NCBI GenBank assembly: GCA_041623475.1 | Contig: JBFJWU010000215.1 | Location: forward strand, 1 to 6,073 | Length of the DNA: 6,073 nucleotides | DNA from: JBFJWU01 sp041623475 [NCBI: bacterium] | GTDB lineage: Bacteria; J088 | Direction: 5' to 3' | In this document: piece by piece, positions 1-6,060 of the stretch | Numbering within the stretch: the first letter of the stretch is position 1 | Layout of the letters: each line of letters opens with the position of its first letter | Notes under the pieces: generated by a model | What the model was told of the DNA's origin: nothing | Databases searched by the model: none | Seen by the model: only the letters and a program-made list of their open reading frames with translations | Made by a program: the position numbers and the translations under genes

Positions 1-46
1 CGGGTGTCCCGGACGGTGAGGTGTACGTCTGGCGAGGGGTTGGTCG

Positions 47-1291
47 TCAGCCGAGGAAAACGCTGCCGCGACCAGCCAATTGGTCGTATATCATTTCGTG
101 AATTACTCGTCGGACCTTGAGGGTTAATTCGTTGACAAGGATTTCGTTGTCGACATCATCCGGCCCGTACTCGAGGGGAAAATCCATGGGCTCGCCAAAC
201 TGGATGGTCCACTTGGTTGGCAGCGGTATCAGTCCGGCCAGTCCGAACAATGGAAATGTCGGAGTAATTGGAACGTACGGCAGGCGCAGCGGTTTGGCCA
301 GGAAGTTGGCGTTGCCAATAATCGGATGGATCTCTTCGGCCCCGACGACGGCAACGGGGACAATCGGGCTGCCGGTGCGCAGCGCCAGTTTGATGAACCC
401 GCCGCGGCCGAAACGCTGCAACTGGTAGCGGTGCCGGTAGTGCTTGCCAAGGCCTTTGACACCCTCGGGAAAAACCGCGGTCAGCTGGTCGTCGTTGAGG
501 AGGCGAACGGCGTTGTCCTGGCTGGCGCGAACGCCGCCATAACGGTACATCAATGTCCCGAGGACCGGAAAATAAAAGACGAAGTTCTCGACCAGGAATC
601 GGACAGTACGGCGAGCAGGATGCTGGACGCGCACCGCGTGTTTGATCATGGCACCGTCATAGGGCAACATTCCGGAGTGGTTGGACACCAGCAGGGCCCG
701 ACCACCGGCGGGAATGTTATTGACGCCCGTAGCGTCGACACGCCACCATTTTCGATAGAAGAAGTCGGCCAATCGTTCGGCGCGCTCTTCAAAAACCGGA
801 TCGAGGCCGAACGGGTCGACGGTGACACTGCGGTCGGCAAAGAGGATCTTGTTCCAGGCCTCGTAATAGTAGATCGGCGACATAAATCGCAATGTTGATC
901 CGACCAGGTCCAGGAATTCGTCAAAGACTCCCGGAGACGGGGGGCCATCGGGCAGGGGCAGTGATCGCAGGTGACGGAAAGCATCGGCCAGTCGGTCCTC
1001 GATCGCCGCAACATCAACCTGGCGAGCCGTCGAGTTCTGTGTTGGACCAGCGGGCGGTGTCGCCGCGGCTTTCGTCGCAGGACGTTTTGCACCTGGTTGT
1101 GATTTTCTGGCCGCCGCCGTTCGGGGTTTGGTTGCCGCTGGTTTTGGGCCGCCGTTTGCCTTGGGGCGTTTCTTAGTTGGCCGGGACCCGGGAGCTGTCT
1201 TCGAGCTTGAGCGCACATCAGGTGCCATGCCCAGAGCGGCGAACGGATCTGTTCCCAGTCGACTGTCGGATTCTGTATTTGGGTTTGCCAT
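47..1291 (-). CDS. PlsC-like lysophospholipid/glycerol acyltransferase with a basic N-terminal tail
   Basis: Predicted to move an acyl group from acyl-CoA or acyl-ACP onto a lysophospholipid or related alcohol at the inner membrane face. The 414-aa protein has an acyltransferase domain from about residue 185. The first block is VSNHSGMLPYDGA with H205 and D212, so the His-Asp spacing is HX6D rather than the usual HX4D. A GGVR block ends at R255, FPEG with E276 follows (EGVKG in place of EGTRS), and SPIVPVAVVGAEE at 309-320 is the fourth block. A hydrophobic stretch lies at about 342-357. Residues 26-92 form a low-complexity Lys/Arg/Ala/Pro/Thr tail with about 16 basic and no acidic residues; residues 93-183 look like a helical linker. 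The ATG is supported by an AGGAAAA Shine-Dalgarno, so the tail is probably genuine. A 259-bp leader separates it from folA, suggesting its own promoter. Family assignment is firm; the acceptor substrate is unknown, and the C-terminal PLPTKW...FGEP pattern only suggests the COG0204 glycerol-acyltransferase group. Confidence 0.88.
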   Translation of the reverse strand: MANPNTESDSRLGTDPFAALGMAPDVRSSSKTAPGSRPTKKRPKANGGPKPAATKPRTAAARKSQPGAKRPATKAAATPPAGPTQNSTARQVDVAAIEDRLADAFRHLRSLPLPDGPPSPGVFDEFLDLVGSTLRFMSPIYYYEAWNKILFADRSVTVDPFGLDPVFEERAERLADFFYRKWWRVDATGVNNIPAGGRALLVSNHSGMLPYDGAMIKHAVRVQHPARRTVRFLVENFVFYFPVLGTLMYRYGGVRASQDNAVRLLNDDQLTAVFPEGVKGLGKHYRHRYQLQRFGRGGFIKLALRTGSPIVPVAVVGAEEIHPIIGNANFLAKPLRLPYVPITPTFPLFGLAGLIPLPTKWTIQFGEPMDFPLEYGPDDVDNEILVNELTLKVRRVIHEMIYDQLAGRGSVFLG

Positions 1292-1294
1292 GGC

Positions 1295-1301
1295 TTTTCC
1301 T
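1295..1301 (-). promoter_or_regulatory. Ribosome binding site of the acyltransferase gene
   Basis: On the minus strand AGGAAAA stands just before the ATG at 1291, with six bases between AGGA and the start codon. It matters because it supports starting at the long form, which includes the low-complexity basic tail, rather than at an internal Met. Confidence 0.6.
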
Positions 1302-1311
1302 GTCTGTTCTT

Positions 1312-1341
1312 ACGATACCACCGGCGCCAGACCGGTGTCGA
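1312..1341 (-). promoter_or_regulatory. Candidate promoter with an internal dyad before the acyltransferase gene
   Basis: Reading the minus strand, TCGACA (plus 1336-1341) resembles a sigma-70 -35 box at 5 of 6 positions. TATCGT (plus 1312-1317) resembles a -10 box at 4 of 6, with an 18-bp spacer. The spacer is largely filled by a perfect inverted repeat CACCGG-N7-CCGGTG (plus 1319-1337), which could be an operator. The start codon lies about 20 bp downstream of the -10 box. The boxes are weak enough to occur by chance. Confidence 0.3.
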
Positions 1342-1514
1342 TTTTGCCTGTGGCCCTATGGGTGTGTTGACGACATTTCCGGTGATCTCGGCAGACGGCG
1401 CGGAAAACACCCTGCCAGGCGCCCAATTTTGGCGGCCACGGGCACGGCCCGCCCGCGCAGTGTACGGGTCGGATTGGGTCGAGAAAGTGGCTCAGGCGGC
1501 GATTGTGGGGCTTG

Positions 1515-1538
1515 TTTTTCGGGTGAACCCCGGAAAAA
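1515..1538. repeat. Inverted repeat downstream of folA
   Basis: TTTTT-CGGG-TGAAC-CCCG-(G)-AAAAA can fold into a CGGG/CCCG stem extended by five A-T pairs past one bulged base. It begins 13 bp past the folA stop. On both strands the T run precedes the stem and the A run follows it, which is the opposite of the U-tail of an intrinsic terminator. It may be an mRNA-stabilising 3' hairpin or a protein site, or have no function. Confidence 0.4.
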
Positions 1539-1550
1539 TAATGAACACAG

Positions 1551-2054
1551 TCAGTTTTGTGGAATCCACGTTTCGAATGTGAACGAGTGGGCGTGACGGT
1601 CGTCGGCTGGATGATCGCGTGTGTCGACCCGTTGCCATTTTGACCAGTCAACGTCGGGAAAATAGATATCGCCATCGATCTCGGCATGGATCCGGGTCAG
1701 CAGGATCTGGTCCGCGATGGGAAGGGCCAGCCGGTACACCTGGGCACCGCCAATGATCATGACCGTGTCGCCGGCGGCGAGCTCAACGGCCTGTTGAAGT
1801 TCGTTGGCGACGTCGGCGCCGTGGGCGACGAAATCGGGTTGCCGGGTCAGGACGATGTTCTGGCGTCCAGGTAGCGGACGACCGTTCATTGCATCCCAGT
1901 TGCGACGTCCCATAATGATTGGCTTGCCCATCGTCGATTGCTTGAAGAATTTCATGTCGTCGGGCAGGTGCCAGGGCAGGTCGTTGTCGCGACCGATCAC
2001 GTTGTTTGTTGTAACAGCGGCGATCAGGACGACTGTCTTTGTGGGGGTTGGCAT
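1551..2054 (-). CDS. folA: Dihydrofolate reductase
   Basis: Reduces 7,8-dihydrofolate to tetrahydrofolate with NADPH in the cytosol, regenerating the cofactor that ThyA oxidises. The 167-aa length is typical of bacterial chromosomal DHFR. Visible landmarks are VIGRDNDLPWHLPDDMKFFK at 19-38, with D33 matching the catalytic acid (E. coli D27). MGRRNW is at 48-53, and RPLPGRQN at 59-66 has R64 in the place of the folate-glutamate-binding arginine (E. coli R57). IGGAQVY at 101-107 is the NADPH glycine pair, and T120 corresponds to E. coli T113. Between MGR and RPLPGR there is one extra residue compared with E. coli, and the usual Thr of TWES is Asn. The ATG shares its A with the last base of the thyA TGA stop. 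No strong Shine-Dalgarno lies directly upstream, so translation is probably coupled to thyA. It resembles a housekeeping FolA; nothing suggests a plasmid Dfr resistance enzyme. Confidence 0.95.
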   Translation of the reverse strand: MPTPTKTVVLIAAVTTNNVIGRDNDLPWHLPDDMKFFKQSTMGKPIIMGRRNWDAMNGRPLPGRQNIVLTRQPDFVAHGADVANELQQAVELAAGDTVMIIGGAQVYRLALPIADQILLTRIHAEIDGDIYFPDVDWSKWQRVDTRDHPADDRHAHSFTFETWIPQN

Positions 2055-2848
2055 CAGACGGCGACAGGCGCCTTGATGGCCGGATGCGCCTGGTAATCGA
2101 CCAGGGTGATGTCGTCGTAGGTAAATTCAAAGAGGTCGGTTATGTCCGGATTCAGGCGGATTTGCGGCAGTGCCAGAGGCTGGCGTGACAGTTGTTCCCG
2201 GGCCTGGTCCAGGTGGTTGGTGTACAGATGAACATCGCCAAAGGTATGGACAAAATCGCCAGGCTGGAGCCCGACGACCTGGGCGATCATCAGCGTTAAC
2301 AGGCTGTAAGACGCGATGTTGAACGGGACTCCAAGAAAGTAATCGGCGCTGCGCTGGTACAGCTGGCACGACAGGCGACCATTTGCGACATAAAACTGAA
2401 ACATCGTGTGGCAGGGGGGCAGGGCCATGTCCTCGATAAAGGGAACGTTCCAGGCCGACACCAAGATCCGCCGCGAGTCGGGATTGTTGGCCAGCTGGTC
2501 AAGGACGCGCTGGATCTGGTCGATATGGCCGCCGTCGGCGGTCGGCCAGGATCGCCACTGGTAGCCGTAGACCGGACCCAGGTCGCCGTTGTCGTCAGCC
2601 CATTCGTCCCAGATGGTTACGCCGTTGTCGTGCAGGTACTTGATGTTGGTGTCGCCGCGCAGGAACCACAGCAGCTCGTGAATGATCGACCGGAGATGGA
2701 GTTTTTTGGTGGTGACGACGGGAAATCCCTCGTTCAGATCAAACCGCAGTTGCCGCCCGAACAGGCTGAGTGTGCCGGTACCGGTGCGATCGTGCTTTTC
2801 GGCGCCCGAATCGATGATTTCCTGCATCAGTTCCAGGTATGGGCGCAC
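2054..2848 (-). CDS. thyA: Thymidylate synthase (ThyA type)
   Basis: Methylates dUMP to dTMP using 5,10-methylene-tetrahydrofolate as both carbon donor and reductant, releasing dihydrofolate; cytosolic homodimer. At 264 aa it is as long as the E. coli enzyme and appears to align from memory without gaps. The nucleophile is C146 in [14 protein letters not shown]. Phosphate-binding arginines R21, R126, R127 and R166 are present, as are D169, N177 (VPFNIASY), H207 and Y209 (DVHLY). The RSCD motif is RSAD here, a mild change. The start is GTG: it gives an N-terminus MRPYLELMQ matching E. coli MKQYLELMQ and follows a GAAAGG seven bases upstream. It overlaps folA as TGATG and lies 78 bp after meaB, so it may be transcribed with meaAB or from its own promoter. 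Function is essentially certain. Confidence 0.98.
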   Translation of the reverse strand: MRPYLELMQEIIDSGAEKHDRTGTGTLSLFGRQLRFDLNEGFPVVTTKKLHLRSIIHELLWFLRGDTNIKYLHDNGVTIWDEWADDNGDLGPVYGYQWRSWPTADGGHIDQIQRVLDQLANNPDSRRILVSAWNVPFIEDMALPPCHTMFQFYVANGRLSCQLYQRSADYFLGVPFNIASYSLLTLMIAQVVGLQPGDFVHTFGDVHLYTNHLDQAREQLSRQPLALPQIRLNPDITDLFEFTYDDITLVDYQAHPAIKAPVAV

Positions 2849-2855
2849 TAAAAAG

Positions 2856-2861
2856 CCTTTC
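2856..2861 (-). promoter_or_regulatory. Ribosome binding site of thyA
   Basis: GAAAGG on the minus strand lies seven bases before the GTG at 2848. Together with the N-terminal match to E. coli ThyA it fixes this non-ATG start. Confidence 0.5.
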
Positions 2862-2882
2862 GTGGCAGCGGGTTAAATGATC

Positions 2883-2910
2883 CTGGCCGATCCGGCTGCG
2901 TGATCGCCAG
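2883..2910. repeat. Bulged hairpin between meaB and thyA
   Basis: On the minus strand CTGGCGATC, a 9-base loop, then GATCGGCCAG form a 9-bp stem with one bulged G. It lies in the 78-bp gap, 16 bp past the meaB stop. The following bases (GATCATTTAACC) lack a clean U run, so it is at best a weak or factor-assisted terminator or processing site. It could separate the meaAB and thyA-folA transcripts. Confidence 0.4.
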
Positions 2911-2926
2911 CGGGGCGTAAGACAGT

Positions 2927-3904
2927 TTACTCAATTTCGCCGACGGTGTTCCAGCGGCCCGCGGCCAGGGCGCGGAACCGGTCACTGGCGGCGTCAAAAT
3001 CGGTGTGGCGGGTCAGGAACGGGGCCGCGCCGCCCAGTTCATCGAGATGTTCGAGGCCGTCGCGACCGAACTCTGCGCGGATCCACTTCGCAAAAAAATG
3101 GGCCTCGCGTTCCCTGAAAGTCCGATCCGCATGGGTGCAGGATGCTGCAATATCGGTGGTCAGTTCGTCCAGCCCCTGGCCGTCAATGGTGCTGGTACGA
3201 AAGATGGGCAGGTCAGGGTCCGGGTCATCCGGGCGCGCCAGGCCCAGGGTACTGCGCAGCATATGGTAGCTCTGTGCTGCCGCTTCGGACTGGTCGGCTT
3301 TGTTGATGACAAAGACGTCGGGGATTTCCATGATCCCGGCTTTCATAAACTGGACGTGGTCACCACCCAGTGGCTGCAGGACCAGGTATGTCCGGTCGGC
3401 GAGCAGGCGGATGTCGGTTTCGCTCTGGCCAATGCCGACGGTCTCGATAAAAATGTAATCGAACAGGTGGCGCAGCAGGCGGCAGACCTGGAATGTCCGG
3501 CGACTGAGGCCGCCGAGGTCAAGGTCACTGGCCTGGCTGCGAAAAAACAGGCGCGGTTCGTCATGGGCGAACTGGACACGGGTCCGGTCGCCCAGCAGGC
3601 TGCCGCCGGACTCCTGGCTGGTTGGATCGACCGCCAGGACGCCAATCGCCTGGGCGTCGGTCTGGTCCAGTAGACGGGTTGCCAGGGCACCAATCAACGA
3701 GGATTTTCCCGCCCCCGGTGTGCCGGTGATGCCGATAAACGTGCCGCGGGACTGTTTGTCGCTGTTTCCCAGTTGGTCGAGGACGTAACGTCGCCGTTGT
3801 GCGGCCTCCGGGCGGTTGTCCTCAAAAACGGAAATCAGCCGGGCGACGGCATATTTCTGCCGTTGCCGGGCGTCAGCCAGGAGCTGATCCAGCTCAGGTC
3901 TCAA
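2927..3904 (-). CDS. meaB: MeaB/ArgK-family G3E GTPase, chaperone of a B12-dependent acyl-CoA mutase
   Basis: MeaB proteins bind an adenosylcobalamin-dependent mutase, use GTP hydrolysis to gate cofactor loading, and protect the enzyme from inactivation. In this 325-aa protein, residues 1-50 are a helical N-terminal arm. The P-loop is GTPGAGKS at 61-68, followed by AVDPTSQESGG and LLGDRTRV (91-110). ETVGIGQSE is at 154-162, GDHVQFMKAGIMEI at 181-194, the guanine-specificity motif NKAD at 201-204, and the G5-like STIDGQGLDEL at 238-248; the rest is the C-terminal dimerisation arm. Segments usually reading like RG-x-LGGLARAT and GDELQGIKKG are here DLDLGGLSRRT and GDHVQFMKAG, so this is a divergent member. 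The start is TTG at 3904. The frame is open only from the TGA at 3959-3961, and no ATG or GTG occurs there, only CTG or TTG. The mutase gene ends 29 bp upstream, which makes it the likely partner. Family assignment is firm; exact start is less so. Confidence 0.92.
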   Translation of the reverse strand: MRPELDQLLADARQRQKYAVARLISVFEDNRPEAAQRRRYVLDQLGNSDKQSRGTFIGITGTPGAGKSSLIGALATRLLDQTDAQAIGVLAVDPTSQESGGSLLGDRTRVQFAHDEPRLFFRSQASDLDLGGLSRRTFQVCRLLRHLFDYIFIETVGIGQSETDIRLLADRTYLVLQPLGGDHVQFMKAGIMEIPDVFVINKADQSEAAAQSYHMLRSTLGLARPDDPDPDLPIFRTSTIDGQGLDELTTDIAASCTHADRTFREREAHFFAKWIRAEFGRDGLEHLDELGGAAPFLTRHTDFDAASDRFRALAAGRWNTVGEIE

Positions 3905-3905
3905 C

Positions 3906-3945
3906 AGGTGTCGGCCAGTAGCGGGTGTGACACCTAGACCGGTGT
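3906..3945 (-). repeat. Competing short dyads across the meaA stop and the meaB start
   Basis: In the transcript, one GGTGT (plus 3930-3934) can pair with any of three ACACC copies: plus 3941-3945, 3924-3928 and 3907-3911. The middle pair forms the near-palindrome GGTGT-C-ACACC at 3924-3934. The outer pair extends to AGGTGT/ACACCT and would enclose the region just before the TTG start. No convincing Shine-Dalgarno is seen before meaB, so these structures could affect translation. The arms are only five to six bases and may be chance. Confidence 0.3.
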
Positions 3946-5961
3946 GCCGGCACGGGATTCAAGGAGCTCGACGATCTGCGCCATGATGTCGACGATCTCG
4001 AAGTCGGCGGGGGTAAAGATGCGTTCGATGCCCAGGTCGCGCAGGCTGTCAAAGTCGTCACGGGGAATGATGCCACCGATCACGACGGGGATCTGGCCAC
4101 TGGCACCAGCGTCCTTGAGGCCATCCATGATCTGGCTGGCCAATTCCATATGTGAGCCGCTGAGAATCGAGACACCGATGACATCAGCGTTTTCCTCGAC
4201 AGCGCTGGTGACGATGTCCTCGGGGCTCAGGCGAATGCCCGAATAGATGACGTCAAATCCAGTGTGGCGGGCGCTGACAGCGATCACCTCGGCACCGTTG
4301 GAGTGACCGTCGAGACCGGGTTTGCCGACGACGATGCGGGGCCGGTGGCCCAGCGCCTGGCTGAGGGCATCGACTCGCTGGCGCAGGTCGGTCACCTGGT
4401 TGTTTTCGATGGTCAACTGCTGGCCCTCGATGCCCGTCGGCGGGCGATATTCGCCGAATACCTTGCGCAGGGTTGCGGCCCACTCGCCGGTCGTGACACG
4501 GGCCAGGGCGCAACGGATCGATGGCTCCATCATGTTGGTATTATCGCGGGCCGCCTGTTCCAGTTCGGCCAGTGCGGCCTGGGCCTCGCTGTCATCCCGG
4601 TTGTCGCGGGTCTGGTCCAGCTGGGCCAGCGTATTGGCAGCCGAATCGGCATCGACCTTGAAGATACCGCCATCGTCGCCGCCCAGCAGTGGCGATGGCA
4701 GGCCGTCGGTCCATTTGTTGACGCCCACGACGGTAATTTCACCGGCGTTGATGTCGCTGATTCGTGCAGACATTGATTTGACCAGTTGCGTCTTCATGTA
4801 GCCGGACTCAACCGCCGGCTGGATGCCACCCATTTCGAGGACACGGTCGATTTCGGCGCGGGCTTCGGCCTTGAGGGCGTTGACCTTGGATTCGATCACA
4901 GGACTGCCGTCAAACAGGTCCGGGTACTCGAGCAGGTCGGTTTCATAGGCAAGGATCTGCTGCAGCCGCAGTGACCACTGCTGGTCCCAGGGGCGAGGCA
5001 GGCTGAGGGCTTCGTTCCACGCTGGAAGCTGGAGGGCGCGACAGCGCGCATTGCGGCTGAGGGTGACGCCCAGGGTTTCGATCAGGATCCGCCAGGCATT
5101 GTTTTCGGGCTGGGGTTCGGTCAGTCCCAGTGAGTTGACCTGGACACCGTAGCGAAAACGGCGCATTTTCGGATTCTGGACACCGTAACGTTCGGCGGTG
5201 ATTTCATCCCACAGTTCAGTGAAGGCCCGCATCTTGCACATTTCCTCGACAAACCGGATGCCGGCATTGACGAAAAAGCTGATTCGGCCGACAATCTGTT
5301 CGAACTGTTCGTGGGAAAAGTGGCCGCGTTCACGGATCAGGTCAAGGATCGCGATTGCGTTGGACAGGGAATACGCCAGTTCCTGGACTGGTGTGGCACC
5401 GGCTTCCTGCAGGTGGTAACTGCAGACATTGGCGGCGTTCCAGTTGGGAATCGTTTCCAGCGCATATTCGTACATTTCGGCGATGATTCGCAGGCTGGCC
5501 TGGGGCGGAAAAATGTAGGTCCCGCGAGCCAGGTATTCCTTGACGATGTCGTTCTGGGTGGTGCCGCGCAGGAGCGCCGGGTCAATGCCGCGTTCACGGG
5601 CGAGGGCAACGTAGAGCGCCAACAACCACATGCTGGTGCCGTTAATGGTCATGGACGTATTCATCTGCTCAATCGGGATCTGGTCGAACAGGACGTGAAA
5701 GTCGTCCAGGGAGTTAATCGGGACGCCGACCTTGCCGACTTCTGGTCGGGCGATGGCGTCGTCGGACGAATAGCCGCATTGGGTCGGCAGGTCAAACGCG
5801 ATTGATAATCCGGTCTGTCCGGATTCCAGGTTCTGGCGGTACAGTTCGTTGCTGGCGCGGGCGTTGGTATGGCCTGCGTAGGTTCGGAAGATCCAGGGAC
5901 GGTCGCGGGTGGGGTTACCGTCGGGATCGGTCAATTGGTGTTTTTGTGGTGAGTCGCTCAT
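3934..5961 (-). CDS. meaA: Coenzyme-B12-dependent acyl-CoA mutase, ethylmalonyl-CoA mutase (MeaA/Ecm) type
   Basis: Most likely rearranges (2R)-ethylmalonyl-CoA to (2S)-methylsuccinyl-CoA, a step of the ethylmalonyl-CoA pathway for acetyl-CoA assimilation. At 675 aa it carries both domains in one chain. The TIM-barrel part covers about 20-500: RPWIFRTYAGHTNARASNELY at 21-41, SIAFDLPTQ at 53-61, EVGKVGVPI at 74-82, R146 in ARGTYIFPP, H183 in SYHLQEAGATP, and FRYGVQVNSLGLTE with PWDQQWSLR further on. The B12 domain follows from about 540: LDGHSNG with cobalt-ligand H553, SIL at 598-600 and GG at 629-630. The wording GHTNARASN, DLPTQ, YGVQVNSLGL and KPGLDGHSNGAE matches MeaA rather than classical methylmalonyl-CoA mutase, which has YAGFST, THRGY and HSQTSGWSLT. 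The ATG lies 11 bases after GGAGGG, a slightly long spacing. MeaB follows directly. Substrate is inferred from family resemblance; no crotonyl-CoA carboxylase/reductase is in view to confirm it. Confidence 0.9.
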   Translation of the reverse strand: MSDSPQKHQLTDPDGNPTRDRPWIFRTYAGHTNARASNELYRQNLESGQTGLSIAFDLPTQCGYSSDDAIARPEVGKVGVPINSLDDFHVLFDQIPIEQMNTSMTINGTSMWLLALYVALARERGIDPALLRGTTQNDIVKEYLARGTYIFPPQASLRIIAEMYEYALETIPNWNAANVCSYHLQEAGATPVQELAYSLSNAIAILDLIRERGHFSHEQFEQIVGRISFFVNAGIRFVEEMCKMRAFTELWDEITAERYGVQNPKMRRFRYGVQVNSLGLTEPQPENNAWRILIETLGVTLSRNARCRALQLPAWNEALSLPRPWDQQWSLRLQQILAYETDLLEYPDLFDGSPVIESKVNALKAEARAEIDRVLEMGGIQPAVESGYMKTQLVKSMSARISDINAGEITVVGVNKWTDGLPSPLLGGDDGGIFKVDADSAANTLAQLDQTRDNRDDSEAQAALAELEQAARDNTNMMEPSIRCALARVTTGEWAATLRKVFGEYRPPTGIEGQQLTIENNQVTDLRQRVDALSQALGHRPRIVVGKPGLDGHSNGAEVIAVSARHTGFDVIYSGIRLSPEDIVTSAVEENADVIGVSILSGSHMELASQIMDGLKDAGASGQIPVVIGGIIPRDDFDSLRDLGIERIFTPADFEIVDIMAQIVELLESRAGTPV

Positions 5962-5972
5962 GGGGTCAGTCG

Positions 5973-5978
5973 CCCTCC
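5973..5978 (-). promoter_or_regulatory. Ribosome binding site of meaA
   Basis: GGAGGG on the minus strand lies 11 bases before the ATG at 5961. It is a strong match with a slightly long spacing; no other start codon is better placed. Confidence 0.5.
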
Positions 5979-5991
5979 GTTGGTTGGCTGG

Positions 5992-6047
5992 ACGCTGTAA
6001 AAGCGTTATTCAGGCTGGGTTCAGGATAACAAACACCGGGCGGTTTG
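5992..6047. repeat. Dyad- and repeat-rich leader of meaA
   Basis: Several short symmetric elements crowd the meaA leader. ACGCT-N5-AGCGT is at 5992-6006. GTTAT-N16-ATAAC has arms at 6005-6009 and 6026-6030. CAAAC-N8-GTTTG is at 6030-6047. TTCAGG is repeated directly at 6009-6014 and 6020-6025, 11 bp apart or about one helical turn. These could be operator sites for meaA; a promoter probably lies here, but no good -35/-10 pair is visible. Each element alone is short enough to be chance. Confidence 0.3.
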
Positions 6048-6060
6048 CGGTTGGGGTCGA

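Noticed and set aside
1-46. Possible start of a further minus-strand gene after the acyltransferase
   Set aside because: No ATG, GTG or TTG on the minus strand in this piece and no homologous wording; it is too short to judge.
326-898. Plus-strand open frame of 190 codons opposite the acyltransferase gene
   Set aside because: It is antisense to a gene with clear catalytic motifs, shows no recognisable domain, and fits the shadow expected from high-G+C codon use.
1439-1451. CGGGC-ACG-GCCCG hairpin in the folA-acyltransferase spacer
   Set aside because: Perfect but only five bp in a very G+C-rich stretch, with no U run; too likely by chance to call a terminator.
1310-1687. Minus-strand open frame of 125 codons spanning the folA end and the 259-bp spacer
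   Set aside because: Its first half overlaps folA in another frame, it has no Shine-Dalgarno, and its protein shows only Pro/Arg/His-rich out-of-frame composition. I treat 1292-1550 as non-coding.
1551-2054. folA as an acquired trimethoprim-resistance gene
   Set aside because: It is fused in expression to thyA, has ordinary chromosomal DHFR motifs and similar base composition, and no mobile-element remains lie nearby.
3005-3673. Plus-strand open frame of 222 codons opposite meaB
   Set aside because: It lies wholly inside the meaB gene, has no motif or good ribosome site, and mirrors the meaB codon pattern.
5311-5805. Plus-strand open frame of 164 codons opposite meaA
   Set aside because: Antisense shadow of a strongly conserved mutase region; no family resemblance.
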